A stretch of DNA of 64,000 bases, taken from Chthonomonadaceae bacterium (GTDB lineage: Bacteria; Armatimonadota; Chthonomonadetes; Chthonomonadales; Chthonomonadaceae). Position numbers and translations under genes: made by a program. The notes below the pieces were generated by a model. The model was not told the DNA's origin. It saw nothing but the letters and a program-made list of their open reading frames with translations, and searched no databases. The DNA lies in the NCBI GenBank assembly GCA_027450145.1, contig DAIDKH010000002.1:26256-90255 (forward strand), given 5' to 3'. Positions 1 through 8,523 of this stretch are shown here, piece after piece; position 1 is the first letter of the stretch, and every line of letters starts with the position of its first letter.

Positions 1-475
1 CTAGGACCGCGAACACCATCAATAATCCTATTTGCATCAAGTCACTATACCGTTTAACTTTCTTGCATTGCAGTAACGCCACTGGTCCCATTGTCGAACA
101 TTCTTCATGTTGCGCAACTCCAATTCCGTCGCTGGCACAAACACCGGCTCGGTGCCTATGCAGATAAACTGCCGTATCGATAATCGGTCCTAGCAGTTCA
201 ATGCAGTACAAGCCGACCCACGTCGGTGATTGAAGCAAATCCTTGTGGCATTGCACTCTGACAAACAATGCCATTAAAACCGTCACTAGCACAATTCCCT
301 TGCTAATTCGTGATTTACCCCAGAGCTTGTAACCGCCTACAAGCACAAGAAATGTTAAAATATCGTAGATACCATGCCACGTAATTATGGGACTCGAGCG
401 GATAATACCGCCAAAATTGTTCATTACACGGACTTCCTTGCTTACCTCAGCGGTAACGTTGCCAAAAGGAAACAT
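1..475 (-). CDS. Membrane protein, C-terminus cut by window edge
   Basis: The minus-strand frame is open from an ATG at 475 (alternative ATG at 490, same frame) to base 1, about 158 codons, so the gene continues past the left edge. I do not recognise a family. The translation has at least three or four hydrophobic stretches, including GIYDILTFLVLVGG, GIVLVTVLMALFV and LMQIGLLMVFAVL, so it should sit in the inner membrane. Neither candidate start has a good Shine-Dalgarno. It begins about 40 bases after the stop of the Rhs fragment at 529-1207, in the slot where an immunity gene would sit in an orphan Rhs cassette. That role is inferred from position only. Confidence 0.5.
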   Translation of the reverse strand, partial: MFPFGNVTAEVSKEVRVMNNFGGIIRSSPIITWHGIYDILTFLVLVGGYKLWGKSRISKGIVLVTVLMALFVRVQCHKDLLQSPTWVGLYCIELLGPIIDTAVYLHRHRAGVCASDGIGVAQHEECSTMGPVALLQCKKVKRYSDLMQIGLLMVFAVL

Positions 476-528
476 CGCGATTTTGCACATTATTGCTGGT
501 TCAGCATGGGGGAGTACTACAGGTAATT

Positions 529-1207
529 TCAACCTGCAGCACACCCCTCCAATTCCTGAATTACCACCAATTCATCAAATGACCAAGTCCCACAATACCA
601 ACAACTATGCAGATCTCTATCACCACCAGGCCGCCAACAATAGCCACCGTCCCAATATCCACAGCAACAACGCCACCACCCAACATCGGTATACCGCCGG
701 CTACCAATCCTCCGCCTGATGTAATGACCAACGCCGGAGACAATACGCCGCCCACTATATTTGCACCGGCAAATCCACCAGGGCCCGGGGTGCGAAACAT
801 ATTCTAAATTACCGCCGACGGAAGCAACGCCACCTACTACGCCGTTAAACATCCCACCGGAGGTCTCAGGCGTGTTAAATTCCCTTACTTCTTGAAGGAA
901 CTTGGTCCAGGCGTCCAACCCCGTCGGGTCAACGCGTACAAGCGGGTTGTCGCAGTAGGCGTACCAGTTGCTGCCTGCCTGCGCCGGGTCGCTGCTAAGG
1001 AAGCGCCCCACGCTCGCGTCGTAGTACCGGTGGCCAATCAGCATCAGCCCCGTGGTCGCATCCGCCTGGTAGCCGCTGGTGCCCGCAAACTGAACGGGCG
1101 TTGCCGTGCTGCCGCTGCGCGTTAACGTCTCGCCAAACGCATCGTAGACCAGCGAGTCAGTCGCTGCGCCGGTATACGCTGACCAATGTAGGGCGGCACC
1201 GGCGGAA
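529..1207 (-). pseudogene. Rhs core 3' fragment with frameshifted tail (cassette C)
   Basis: The minus strand encodes the hallmark end of an Rhs core: TDSLVYDAFGETLTRSG, then GHRYYDASVGRFLSSDP, SNWYAYCDNPL and VRVDPTG. There is no start codon: similarity begins around 1170-1190, straight after the TAG of the zincin gene at 1212. One residue is missing from the usual DNNPL (a 3-base deletion). After the core the tail reads in one frame to about 785, then a glycine-rich hydrophobic sequence continues in another frame (561-800: NIVGGVLSPALVI, GGGLVAGGIPMLGGG). The switch falls at a CCCCGGGCCC run, suggesting an indel. Core DNA is clearly homologous (by eye about 90%) to the copies near 3.4 and 8.1 kb. 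In known systems this point joins the conserved core to a variable toxin. Confidence 0.75.
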
Positions 1208-1211
1208 TTCG

Positions 1212-1721
1212 CTAGCTGAATTTACAGAATCTACGGGCATATTCGTCGGCAAACGACTCATTTGCCGCCATTGAAGGAGTACACCATGATTTCCTAGCAA
1301 TTTGAGTGTCAAATACATGGTGACCAACCTCATGGGACAATATGAATTCGAGCATATGACGTTTCAATTGGTCGAAGTGCCATTTGCAGTACAACCAACC
1401 TCGCTCGCGTTCAAGTAGCATACCATGCCGTATCGCCACTGCAAGGTGCCGCTGAGACTTTCCGAATTGGCAATAACGCGGTAGACGTTCGCATAATGTG
1501 GCGGGGTAAGCCTTCAGTTCAATCAAGGGTCGGGGCCCGCGTTCATAAAAACCCATTAACGTTCTCTCGGAATGGCACCGTGGGCCCAAGCCAACTGCAT
1601 AAAGACCCGCTACGTCTTTAGTTGGGTACATTTGCAGCTGTTGCTCAATATCCTCAATTGTACATGGGTAAACATATGCAGGCGAATTTAGCGGTTTCTC
1701 ATATATCCTCACATTATCCAT
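1212..1721 (-). CDS. Small zincin-like metallopeptidase
   Basis: A 169-residue protein with a zinc-peptidase signature near its C-terminus: H130-E131-V-G-H134, followed about 20 residues later by NESFADEYAR, where E155 or E160 could be the third zinc ligand. This layout (HExxH plus a downstream acidic residue in an ExxADxxA-like helix) is seen in ImmA/IrrE-type and other compact zincins. I cannot assign a named family. No signal peptide or membrane segment is visible, so it should be cytoplasmic. It is flanked by the TPR gene upstream (stop 1833) and Rhs fragment C immediately downstream, so it is part of the Rhs island. It could be an effector, a regulator protease or cargo. Confidence 0.6.
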   Translation of the reverse strand: MDNVRIYEKPLNSPAYVYPCTIEDIEQQLQMYPTKDVAGLYAVGLGPRCHSERTLMGFYERGPRPLIELKAYPATLCERLPRYCQFGKSQRHLAVAIRHGMLLERERGWLYCKWHFDQLKRHMLEFILSHEVGHHVFDTQIARKSWCTPSMAANESFADEYARRFCKFS

Positions 1722-1832
1722 ACATGTTTGACCTGGCTAATGTTAATTTGAAGTGGTCGCGAGCAGGCTAAACCAAAAACCCGCCCGCAAGCTATTTGGT
1801 GCTTTAAGGAGTGCCTATAGCGAGGCGATCGG

Positions 1833-2966
1833 CTAGGCTTTCATAGAATCTGTCTCGGAAGGTTGCGTTTGCTGAATCATCGTCTTTAGGCCCTTTCGCA
1901 AGTCAGCCGGTGGGTGGATGGAATAACCAGCGTTACGAGACCTATGGAACATCGATAACGCATCATCCTTTCGACCAAGCTTATAATAGCACCAGGCAAC
2001 GATGTTCATCGCCTCACCGTCCGTGGAGACTGGACCGACCAATGGCTTGAATACTCGAATTGCCGTAGCATATCGCTCTGTAATACTCAGCCACCTGGCA
2101 TAATTGTATCGAATAATGTCATAGTCGGGATCTAGTTGGTAAGCCTTTGTGATTGCGACTGTTGCTGTTTTAGTCAAATCTAATGCCGCGGCAACATAGT
2201 ACTTTTGCAGCCAATAGTCGGCACTTGTCGCATCGAATTTCAAGGCGTTTTCTATCGCACCTAAAGCCTCATGCAGGTCATCCTTGTCCTCGAGGAGACG
2301 CGAAAACCCATACCAGAGAATCGAATTGGATGGGTACTCTTTTAGCAATTTTTCATAAATTCGAACGGACCTCCTCCGCGGCCGGTCTTGACGCAACGAA
2401 ATGTTAAGATTAAAAGCCGCATTAACGTAGGTGGCATCTTTCTGAAGCACCGGCAAAAGATATTTCTGGGCTTCACGATACCGACCAAGGTCGTTCAAGG
2501 TTAAAGCAAGGTTATTGTAACTCTCGGCACTAAAAGCTGGGTCAGTCTCGATATCCATTAGATAGGACCAGACGGCCTCCTGGAGCCGGTTCAGTCGTCT
2601 CAGTACGTTGCCGCGGTAGTAGTACACGTACCCCATGCAATACACCCCATATGCAAAGGAACCGATCGTGAGAGCACGATCAAACATCTTAAGGGCCGAT
2701 GAATGCCAGCCCCTGCGCATGTAATACCTACCGTAGTAATAAAGTAGTGAGGACTCTCGCGGATTTTTACGATTTAACGGTAAGAGATAGCGACGCGACT
2801 TTCGCAACAACTGTTGGTCTTCCAGGCATCCTGTTAATAAAAGTGCCAATTCAACATCATTCTTATTGTTCATTACTAGACGCGCGCAATACCGTTGCGC
2901 GCGTCTGGAAGAGCCGGATTTACACCAGCGATTCACCTTTTGTTCGTTGGTTCCGTTTGTTATCAT
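1833..2966 (-). CDS. TPR-repeat protein behind an Rhs fragment
   Basis: A 377-residue protein built largely of tetratricopeptide repeats, with recurring patterns such as AESYNNLALTLNDLGRYREA, EALGAIENALKFDATSADYW and EAMNIVAWCYYKLGRKDDAL. There is no signal peptide, so it is probably a cytoplasmic scaffold. The first 60 residues are basic and Asn/Arg-rich. It starts only 11 bases after the stop of the broken Rhs fragment B (2978), the usual place of the immunity gene in an Rhs cassette. The start lacks a convincing Shine-Dalgarno, which would fit translational coupling to the Rhs frame. Immunity function is an inference from position. Confidence 0.65.
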   Translation of the reverse strand: MITNGTNEQKVNRWCKSGSSRRAQRYCARLVMNNKNDVELALLLTGCLEDQQLLRKSRRYLLPLNRKNPRESSLLYYYGRYYMRRGWHSSALKMFDRALTIGSFAYGVYCMGYVYYYRGNVLRRLNRLQEAVWSYLMDIETDPAFSAESYNNLALTLNDLGRYREAQKYLLPVLQKDATYVNAAFNLNISLRQDRPRRRSVRIYEKLLKEYPSNSILWYGFSRLLEDKDDLHEALGAIENALKFDATSADYWLQKYYVAAALDLTKTATVAITKAYQLDPDYDIIRYNYARWLSITERYATAIRVFKPLVGPVSTDGEAMNIVAWCYYKLGRKDDALSMFHRSRNAGYSIHPPADLRKGLKTMIQQTQPSETDSMKA

Positions 2967-2977
2967 TGGTGGTCGAT

Positions 2978-3899
2978 CTAGGGCTTCGGCTTGTGTATCA
3001 TAGGAGGTTTTGAAGGTTTAGAGCGTTTTGAACCTGGCGATCGACCACCGCCCGCCCGTTTAGGTCGGTCGTCAGGGCGCCTTTTGTCACCGTTCTCGCC
3101 TCCTGCGTCCCGCTTTCTTGTTGTCTCGGCCTTCTGGTGCTTTTCTTCCGTCGACGGCCGCGCACCTTTTCGATGTTCGGCGTTTTTGATGACTATCCAG
3201 ATTATACTTCCGGCACCAACTATTGTTCTGCCTATAGCGAATCCATCGCTAACCGGATACTCGGGACCACCACCGGCGACCTCACCCACTACGTCATCGC
3301 GAAGTGTCTTTTCGGCAACTTCCTCAATATCACCGAATACTTCCCCATCCCGCAAAAGTCCCGTGGGGCACCCAACCAAGCGGGTTGTTGTCGCAGTAAG
3401 CGTACCAGTTGCTGCCCGCCTGCGCCGCGTCACTAGAAAGGAACCTCCCCAGGCTCGCGTCGTAGTACCGGTGGCCCAGCAGCATCAGCCCCGTGGCCGC
3501 ATCCGCCTGGTAACCGCTGGCGCCCGCAAACTGAACGGGCGTCGCCGTGCTGCCGCTGCCGTGCTGGCTGACGCCTGGCGTGTACGTGCCCTCGCCATTT
3601 TGCAGTAGCGGACTGCCTGCCGATGTCCCTGCGTACAGCTCACCGGTAAGTGCGCCGCCGATGCGTTGCCCCACGCGCTGGTCATCACCGTTTTACGCGT
3701 AGTTTACCACCGAACCGCCGGGTTGAACGATGGACGTTACGCGGTTTAACACGTCATAGTTGAGCGTGGACGTGCCACAAGAGCTTGGTGTTCCCAGAAT
3801 ACCCCGAGCAACATCACCAGGCACCTGCGAGTACAAAAAAACAACCTTCAGCAGGCTCGCACTTGGTACGAGCGTAAACCCTGTGATGTGGTACAGTGC
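2978..3899 (-). pseudogene. Rhs core 3' fragment, broken in three ways (cassette B)
   Basis: The minus strand encodes TSTLNYDVLNRVTSIVQPGG, then VVNYA and a stop (TAA where copy A has TAC in NYAYNGDDQRVG), then GGALTGELYAGTSAGSPLL, GHRYYDASLGRFLSSD and NWYAYCDNNPLGW. Near 3363 the frame must shift to continue as PTGLLRDGEVFGDIEEVAEK and a basic, Gly/Lys/Arg/Pro-rich tail ending at 2978 (STEEKHQKAETTRKRD, GGENGDKRR, PPMIHKPKP). Compared with copy A about 43 residues are missing between GVSQHGSG and GSTATPVQFAG. The deletion lies at a short GGCAGCGGC-type repeat and keeps the frame. The nonsense codon plus frameshift make this a pseudogene, but the tail still reads like a discrete C-terminal domain. 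Confidence 0.75.
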
Positions 3900-3941
3900 T
3901 TACGACCAGTGAACGTATTAGGTGACAATACGCCAGCAGCT

Positions 3942-6311
3942 TCATCGAGATGCGTTCATCCAGAGCAGTACAGCCTCTGCACCAGCGCGTGCCTCCTCAT
4001 CCTGCTCATGGAGAACCTCCTGGCAAAGCTTGCGGTTATCTGGGAAGCGATATCCTCGGACACGCCGTAGGGCGTTGAGGATTTCCAACTTTTCCTCCAA
4101 AGTGATGAGAGATTCTGGCGTGGAAAGGATCTTACGTGGCAGCGTTGTGGCATCTCCAATCCCCTTCAGTGCCAAAGCGGCATCCGATCGAACACCACTG
4201 TCTTGATCCTTCAGGACTCGGGTGATGGCAGATACTGCTGTAACAGCGCCTATCTTGCCCAGTGCAATTACCGCTTCCGACCGAACATACTCATCGCCAC
4301 TTTGCAGCGCATCAATGAGAGCGGGAACTGCAGCACCGTCGCCGATCTTACCTAAAGCGATGGCAGCCTCAATCTGAACGTTTTCGTCCCTATCCATTAA
4401 GGCACCAACGAGGGCGGACACTGCAGCAGGTTCGCCAGTCTCCCCTAAAGCCGAGGACGCACATATTCGAACTATTGCTCGCTTGTCATCTAATGCCCGA
4501 ATGAGATCGGGCACCGCATCTACACCGATCTTGCTCAATGCTGAAATCCCGGCCCCACGTACATCCGAATCTTCTTTACCCAGCAGTTGTATAAGTGCTG
4601 GAATAGCGGAGGCGTCGCCAATCGCTCCTAACGCACCTGCTGCGTTTAAGCGTACGTCTATGTCTTCATCATTTAAACACTCGATAAGTGCTGGAACAGC
4701 GGAGGTACCGCCAATCTTCCCTAGGGCTCCAGCGGCTTGAGAACGTACAACCTCGTCTTCATCCTTCAGCGCACCGATGAGCGCTGAAACAGAGGAGGCG
4801 TCGCCAATCTTTCCTAGCGCTCCAGCGGCTTGTGATCGTACAACCTCGTCTTCATCCTTCAGCGCACCGATGAGCGCTGGAACAGAAGAGGTGTCGCCAA
4901 TATCCCCTAAGGCTCCGGCAGCTTCGGAGCGCACTCTCGCGTCTGCGTCATTCAATGCCTGCCCAAGAGAACGAGAAAGTGTCGTCTCACCCATCTCCCT
5001 CATCGCAACTATAGCACCAACTCGGACGTTCGCATCCCCATCATCCAAGGCTTTCACCAGTACGGGAAGTGCGGCAGTACCAATCTTCCCCAAAGCAGAT
5101 GCCGCCTCAGAGCGAACATGACTCACTTCATCCTTCAGGACCGCAAATAGGTGTGGAACAACGGTGACATCTCCTATGTCTCCCAATAAGGCGGCCGTAC
5201 GGGAGCGTACATTATCTGCCTCATCCTGCAACGTACCAATAAGATACGGAACAACTGAAGCATCGCGTATCCTTCCTAATGCAATGATCACTGCACAGCG
5301 AACCGATGAGTTCCTATCCTTCAGCCGCGCCAGAAGATTTGGGATGGCGGTAGTTCCGCCAATCTCACCTAAAGCTATTGCCGTAACAATTCGAATTGCA
5401 GCATCTGGATCGTTCAATTGCTCTAACAGCACAGGTACAACCTCAGCCTCTCCCAGCGCTCCCAAAGCAGAAATGGCGGTGATGCGATCTGAGTGATCCT
5501 TAGCTTTCAGGCGCGCAATATACTTTCTCGTGAGTGGCTTATAGTTCGAGGTAACATTAGCAGCGCTGTTCACGTCGCCTGAACCAGCGCTGTATACCGA
5601 TCTCCCGTCTTCGGCCTCCTCTTGTGGGGGGATGGCCGGCTGGTATAGAACAACATTACCGATCTTCCCTAATGCGGTGGCCGAATTACAAAGCACCAAC
5701 CAATTGTCGTCTTTCAATGCCTGGAAGAGAGCGGGAACCGCAGACGCAGCACCTATTTCACCCAACGCGGTGGCCGCACACTCTCGCACGTTATGGTCAT
5801 CATCCTCCAGGGCCTCGATAAGCGGGAAGACAGCAGACTGATCCCCGATCGCTCCTAACGCACTCGCAGATCTAGATCGAATAAAACCATAGTCATCATC
5901 CAACGCTTCGATAAGGGCTGGAACGCCTCGGGCGTCCCTGATCTGACCTATTGCGGTGACTACAACTGAGCGAACGGAGTGGTTAGTGTCATGCAATGAC
6001 TCGATAAGCGCTGGGACTGCAGATGCATGTTTGAGTTTTCCTAACGCACAGGCTGCCCCAGCGCGAACAGTGGGATTCTTAGCCTTTAAAGACCTAATGA
6101 GAGGGGCTACTGCAGCAAAATCATTAATCTCACCGAGTGCAAATGCGGCGCCAATAACTACGGAAGGAATCTCGTCTTCTAATGCCTGGATGAGCGCATG
6201 TACCGAAGAAGCATCTTTCACCTCTCCTAATGCGAAAGCCGTACTCATCCGGATGAACGGGTTACGATCCTTTAAACAGTCAATGTTTGGCTTTGTGTAG
6301 GTTTTCGACAT
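3942..6311 (-). CDS. Large PBS-lyase/HEAT-repeat protein
   Basis: A 789-residue protein made almost entirely of about 31-residue HEAT (PBS-lyase-like) repeats, roughly two dozen, with the recurring core ALGxIGDxxxVPxLIxALxDxD. Residues 230-265 form a non-repeat linker ([19 protein letters not shown]), splitting the array into N- and C-terminal blocks. No signal peptide or membrane helix is visible. Such proteins are scaffolds or lyase-like phycobilin enzymes; nothing here points to phycobilins, so scaffold is more likely. The start is preceded by GGAAGAGAG about 10 bases away. It lies between cassette A and Rhs fragment B. Two units near 4.8 kb are almost identical at DNA level, which shows recent growth of the array. 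Confidence 0.85.
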   Translation of the reverse strand: MSKTYTKPNIDCLKDRNPFIRMSTAFALGEVKDASSVHALIQALEDEIPSVVIGAAFALGEINDFAAVAPLIRSLKAKNPTVRAGAACALGKLKHASAVPALIESLHDTNHSVRSVVVTAIGQIRDARGVPALIEALDDDYGFIRSRSASALGAIGDQSAVFPLIEALEDDDHNVRECAATALGEIGAASAVPALFQALKDDNWLVLCNSATALGKIGNVVLYQPAIPPQEEAEDGRSVYSAGSGDVNSAANVTSNYKPLTRKYIARLKAKDHSDRITAISALGALGEAEVVPVLLEQLNDPDAAIRIVTAIALGEIGGTTAIPNLLARLKDRNSSVRCAVIIALGRIRDASVVPYLIGTLQDEADNVRSRTAALLGDIGDVTVVPHLFAVLKDEVSHVRSEAASALGKIGTAALPVLVKALDDGDANVRVGAIVAMREMGETTLSRSLGQALNDADARVRSEAAGALGDIGDTSSVPALIGALKDEDEVVRSQAAGALGKIGDASSVSALIGALKDEDEVVRSQAAGALGKIGGTSAVPALIECLNDEDIDVRLNAAGALGAIGDASAIPALIQLLGKEDSDVRGAGISALSKIGVDAVPDLIRALDDKRAIVRICASSALGETGEPAAVSALVGALMDRDENVQIEAAIALGKIGDGAAVPALIDALQSGDEYVRSEAVIALGKIGAVTAVSAITRVLKDQDSGVRSDAALALKGIGDATTLPRKILSTPESLITLEEKLEILNALRRVRGYRFPDNRKLCQEVLHEQDEEARAGAEAVLLWMNASR
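4744..4929 (-). repeat. Two tandem 93-bp HEAT units
   Basis: The block starting CGTACAACCTCGTCTTCATC recurs exactly 93 bases later (4744 and 4837). The first about 45 bases of each unit are identical, and the preceding GCTCCAGCGGCTTG also recurs at this spacing. Each unit encodes one 31-residue HEAT repeat ([20 protein letters not shown]). The rest of the array is more diverged, so this is a recent duplication inside the gene. Confidence 0.8.
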
Positions 6312-6882
6312 ACTAATTAATCTCTCTTCCGTGCCTTGGGTTAGGGTGAATGATTGCTCACAGCCAGAGAATTGGTGCGCCCACTGCTTCGGCTATGACA
6401 AAGTTTGTAAACGAACGCTTAGACTTGTACACTGTCCCTAGATTCCATGCCAAAAACTATCCAAGCCCTTCCGCCGCGCCTACCGAAATTGTTTTACCCG
6501 TCCGTTTGATTCTTGCTTCCACGCTCTTCTACAGATGCGAACGGAGTGTTTATCCCTTAAGAGGCACTGGTAGTTAGGCTACGATCATCTTTGCTTTCCA
6601 TCGTCGGCTGATCAGGAAATTGTCGCATCGTGATCCAGGAAATGGTATTTGGGCCTTCTGCCGCAGCTTCTTTGTCTTGAACACTCACGGAATCACCCGG
6701 GTAAGAGAGTCATCGGCACAGAAGGCAGGCCAGTTGGATCTCGCCTATTGCGAGGCGCGGCCCGCGAAGTGTCCCACGGTCTGGCCGCGGTACCAATCTC
6801 CCGGCAAAGCCGTTCTATGTTTTCTACCGAGAATGAGCGACCTTCATCGGTAGAGGCAACTCATGGCCGAGCAGCTGCACAT
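6312..6882. other. 571-base stretch without a convincing gene
   Basis: Short frames on both strands overlap one another without a ribosome site or recognisable residues. A weak CGCCT...AGGCG hairpin lies near 6743-6758. The stretch separates the DUF3841-like gene from the HEAT gene and may be decayed cassette DNA. Confidence 0.5.
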
Positions 6883-7572
6883 TCAGAGCAGGAAAAAGGT
6901 GGTAAAGTCTGCCACACTGGGCTTGGCGGGGTCAAAATATTCACCAGGCCATCTTAGAACACCGGGAAACAAGTAGTCGCTCTTTCGCACTTTCTCTGCC
7001 CGCGATACCTTATTCAGAGCTATGCTACAGGAGGCCAGATAGACGTTATGTTCACTATCATATTCCAGATTACAATCTTGGTGAAAGATATTGTCCCAGC
7101 TACCGGTGATCTCGCTCTGGATCTCCTTGGGGTAGTTAAGTGACGATTCCGGATAGCCTTTGTCCTCCAATGCGATCTGATATTCAACACTTTGATCTGT
7201 AGATAGAGCAACATACATGTTTCGCTGCAGCCATAAATACATGGAGTCGGAGAGGGCAAGTACCTCACTTCGGTCGATTTTATATTCCACTACAACCAGC
7301 TCGGATGTTCCTGTTGTTTCGAAATAGCGTTCGAGAATTGAGTGGCCCTGTTTGGAGAAACGACTGGGCTTGTGGACGCTCATCACAGGCAGCCCGCCGT
7401 AAAATTGGCTGCATCTCTGCTGTAGCTGTTCCATAATCCACCCATCACCCGGCAACGGGGAGCGACGCTTGTCCGCAGAGGTAAGCTGCTCATTAGTCTT
7501 CATTAGCTCCCACTCCCCCAGTGTAAGCATACTCCAGGCAGTGATTTTTTTGTGGTTTAATAGCGGCTCCAT
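6883..7572 (-). CDS. DUF3841-like protein, candidate immunity gene of cassette A
   Basis: A 229-residue soluble protein with a good ribosome site (AGGGAG shortly before ATG at 7572). The layout, ITAWSMLTLGEWELM near the start, then ELVVVEYKIDRSEVLALSDSMYLW in the middle and EIQSEITGSWDNIF later, resembles the DUF3841 family (small proteins with conserved W, a mid-domain 'LSD' motif and a late SW motif). The resemblance is by eye only. It follows the intact Rhs fragment A by 121 bases that contain a strong hairpin, and is the first gene after that toxin-like tail, so it is the best candidate for a cognate immunity protein. An independent function cannot be excluded. Confidence 0.5.
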   Translation of the reverse strand: MEPLLNHKKITAWSMLTLGEWELMKTNEQLTSADKRRSPLPGDGWIMEQLQQRCSQFYGGLPVMSVHKPSRFSKQGHSILERYFETTGTSELVVVEYKIDRSEVLALSDSMYLWLQRNMYVALSTDQSVEYQIALEDKGYPESSLNYPKEIQSEITGSWDNIFHQDCNLEYDSEHNVYLASCSIALNKVSRAEKVRKSDYLFPGVLRWPGEYFDPAKPSVADFTTFFLL

Positions 7573-7593
7573 TGTTGCTCCCTACTGATATAG

Positions 7594-7630
7594 CGCCTTC
7601 TCACCGATTCAGTAATTCGGTGAGAAGGCG
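7594..7630. terminator. 14-bp hairpin between Rhs-CT and downstream gene
   Basis: CGCCTTCTCACCGA pairs perfectly with TCGGTGAGAAGGCG around a 9-base loop. There is no T-run after it on the minus strand, so it may be a partial terminator, an RNA processing site or an attenuator between the Rhs fragment and the next gene. Confidence 0.55.
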
Positions 7631-7693
7631 AATTGGTGCGTCAGAAAGCGGGTGCAGCACCCAAACTCATCCCCCCTGTTTCGGGAGCTGCAA

Positions 7694-8515
7694 TTACAGC
7701 GCCCCCCACTTAACGACTTCCCATATGCCGATGCCGATTCCAATTACCACCCCACCTCGTGCATCCTTGTCAGGCAAAGAAGCTCGTTGGCCTGGCGGAT
7801 AACTGTGGTGAACACCATCATTCACACCGTCCCCTCGGTGGTAGTGCGGCCACCCAATCTCTGAGTGACGATGGTGCACGGGTTCGGTATTATTACCGTC
7901 CTTTTTTGCCCGCTCATAGGCCTGTTTCTTGCCGTCATACTTTGGTAAGAAACGGCGTGCTTTGTCGCCGCCGCCCTTACCTCGGTTATGCCTCTTACAC
8001 CCCGTCGAGTCAACGCGCACAAGCGGGTCGTTGTCGCAGTAGGCGTACCAGTTGCTGCCTGTCTGCACCGGGTCGCTAGAAAGGAAGCGCCCTATACTGG
8101 CGTCGTAGTACCGGTGCCCCAGCAGCATCAGCCCCGTGGCCGCATCCGCCTGGTAGCCGCTGGCGCCCGCAAACTGAACGGGTGTTGCCGTGCTGCCGCT
8201 GCGCGTTAACGTCTCGCCAAACGCATCGTAAACCAGCGAGTCGGTCGCTGCGCCGGTGCTTCCAGTTATGCCTCGTGTGCTGCCCAGCGCATCCGCAGCG
8301 AAGAAGGCACTGCCGCCGCTGCCGTGCTGGCTGACGCCTGGCGTGTACGTGCCCTCGCCGTTTTGCAGCAACGGACTGCCTGCCGAAGCCCCTGCGTACA
8401 GCTCACCAGTTAGTGCGCCGCCGCTGTCTTGCCCCACGCGCTGGTCATCACCGTTGTACGCGTAGTTTACCACCGAACCGCCGGGTTGAACGATGGACGT
8501 TACCCAGCGGAGGGG
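7694..8515 (-). CDS. Rhs core 3' fragment with intact C-terminal toxin-like tail (cassette A)
   Basis: The open frame runs from just after a TGA to the stop at 7694 (about 273 codons) and has no good start of its own. A GTG at 8473 (VVNYAYNGDDQ) is possible. The core part has VVNYAYNGDDQRVGQ, ADALGSTRGITGSTG, YDAFGETLT, GHRYYDASIGRFLSSDP and SNWYAYCDNDPLVRVD. After the core a new tail begins at CKRHNRGKGGGDKARRFL and carries KKQAYERAKKDG, PVHHRHSEIGWPHYHRGD and VHHSYPPG, a His-rich pattern that looks like a small nuclease-type toxin domain, then a hydrophobic end (GVVIGIGIGIWEVV). This is the only one of the three copies whose tail is uninterrupted. The fragment begins 8 bases after the stop of the gene at 8524. 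Confidence 0.75.
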   Translation of the reverse strand, partial: PLRWVTSIVQPGGSVVNYAYNGDDQRVGQDSGGALTGELYAGASAGSPLLQNGEGTYTPGVSQHGSGGSAFFAADALGSTRGITGSTGAATDSLVYDAFGETLTRSGSTATPVQFAGASGYQADAATGLMLLGHRYYDASIGRFLSSDPVQTGSNWYAYCDNDPLVRVDSTGCKRHNRGKGGGDKARRFLPKYDGKKQAYERAKKDGNNTEPVHHRHSEIGWPHYHRGDGVNDGVHHSYPPGQRASLPDKDARGGVVIGIGIGIWEVVKWGAL

Positions 8516-8523
8516 TCATCAGT

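Noticed and set aside
4483-6300. Series of plus-strand frames across the HEAT gene
   Set aside because: They are antisense shadows of the repeats: their low-complexity Ser/Ala/Pro products repeat every 31 residues, matching the HEAT unit on the other strand.
3942-6311. Regularly spaced repeats as a possible CRISPR array
   Set aside because: The repeat period is 93 bases, degenerate and in frame with a long coding region; no short constant repeat with unique spacers exists.
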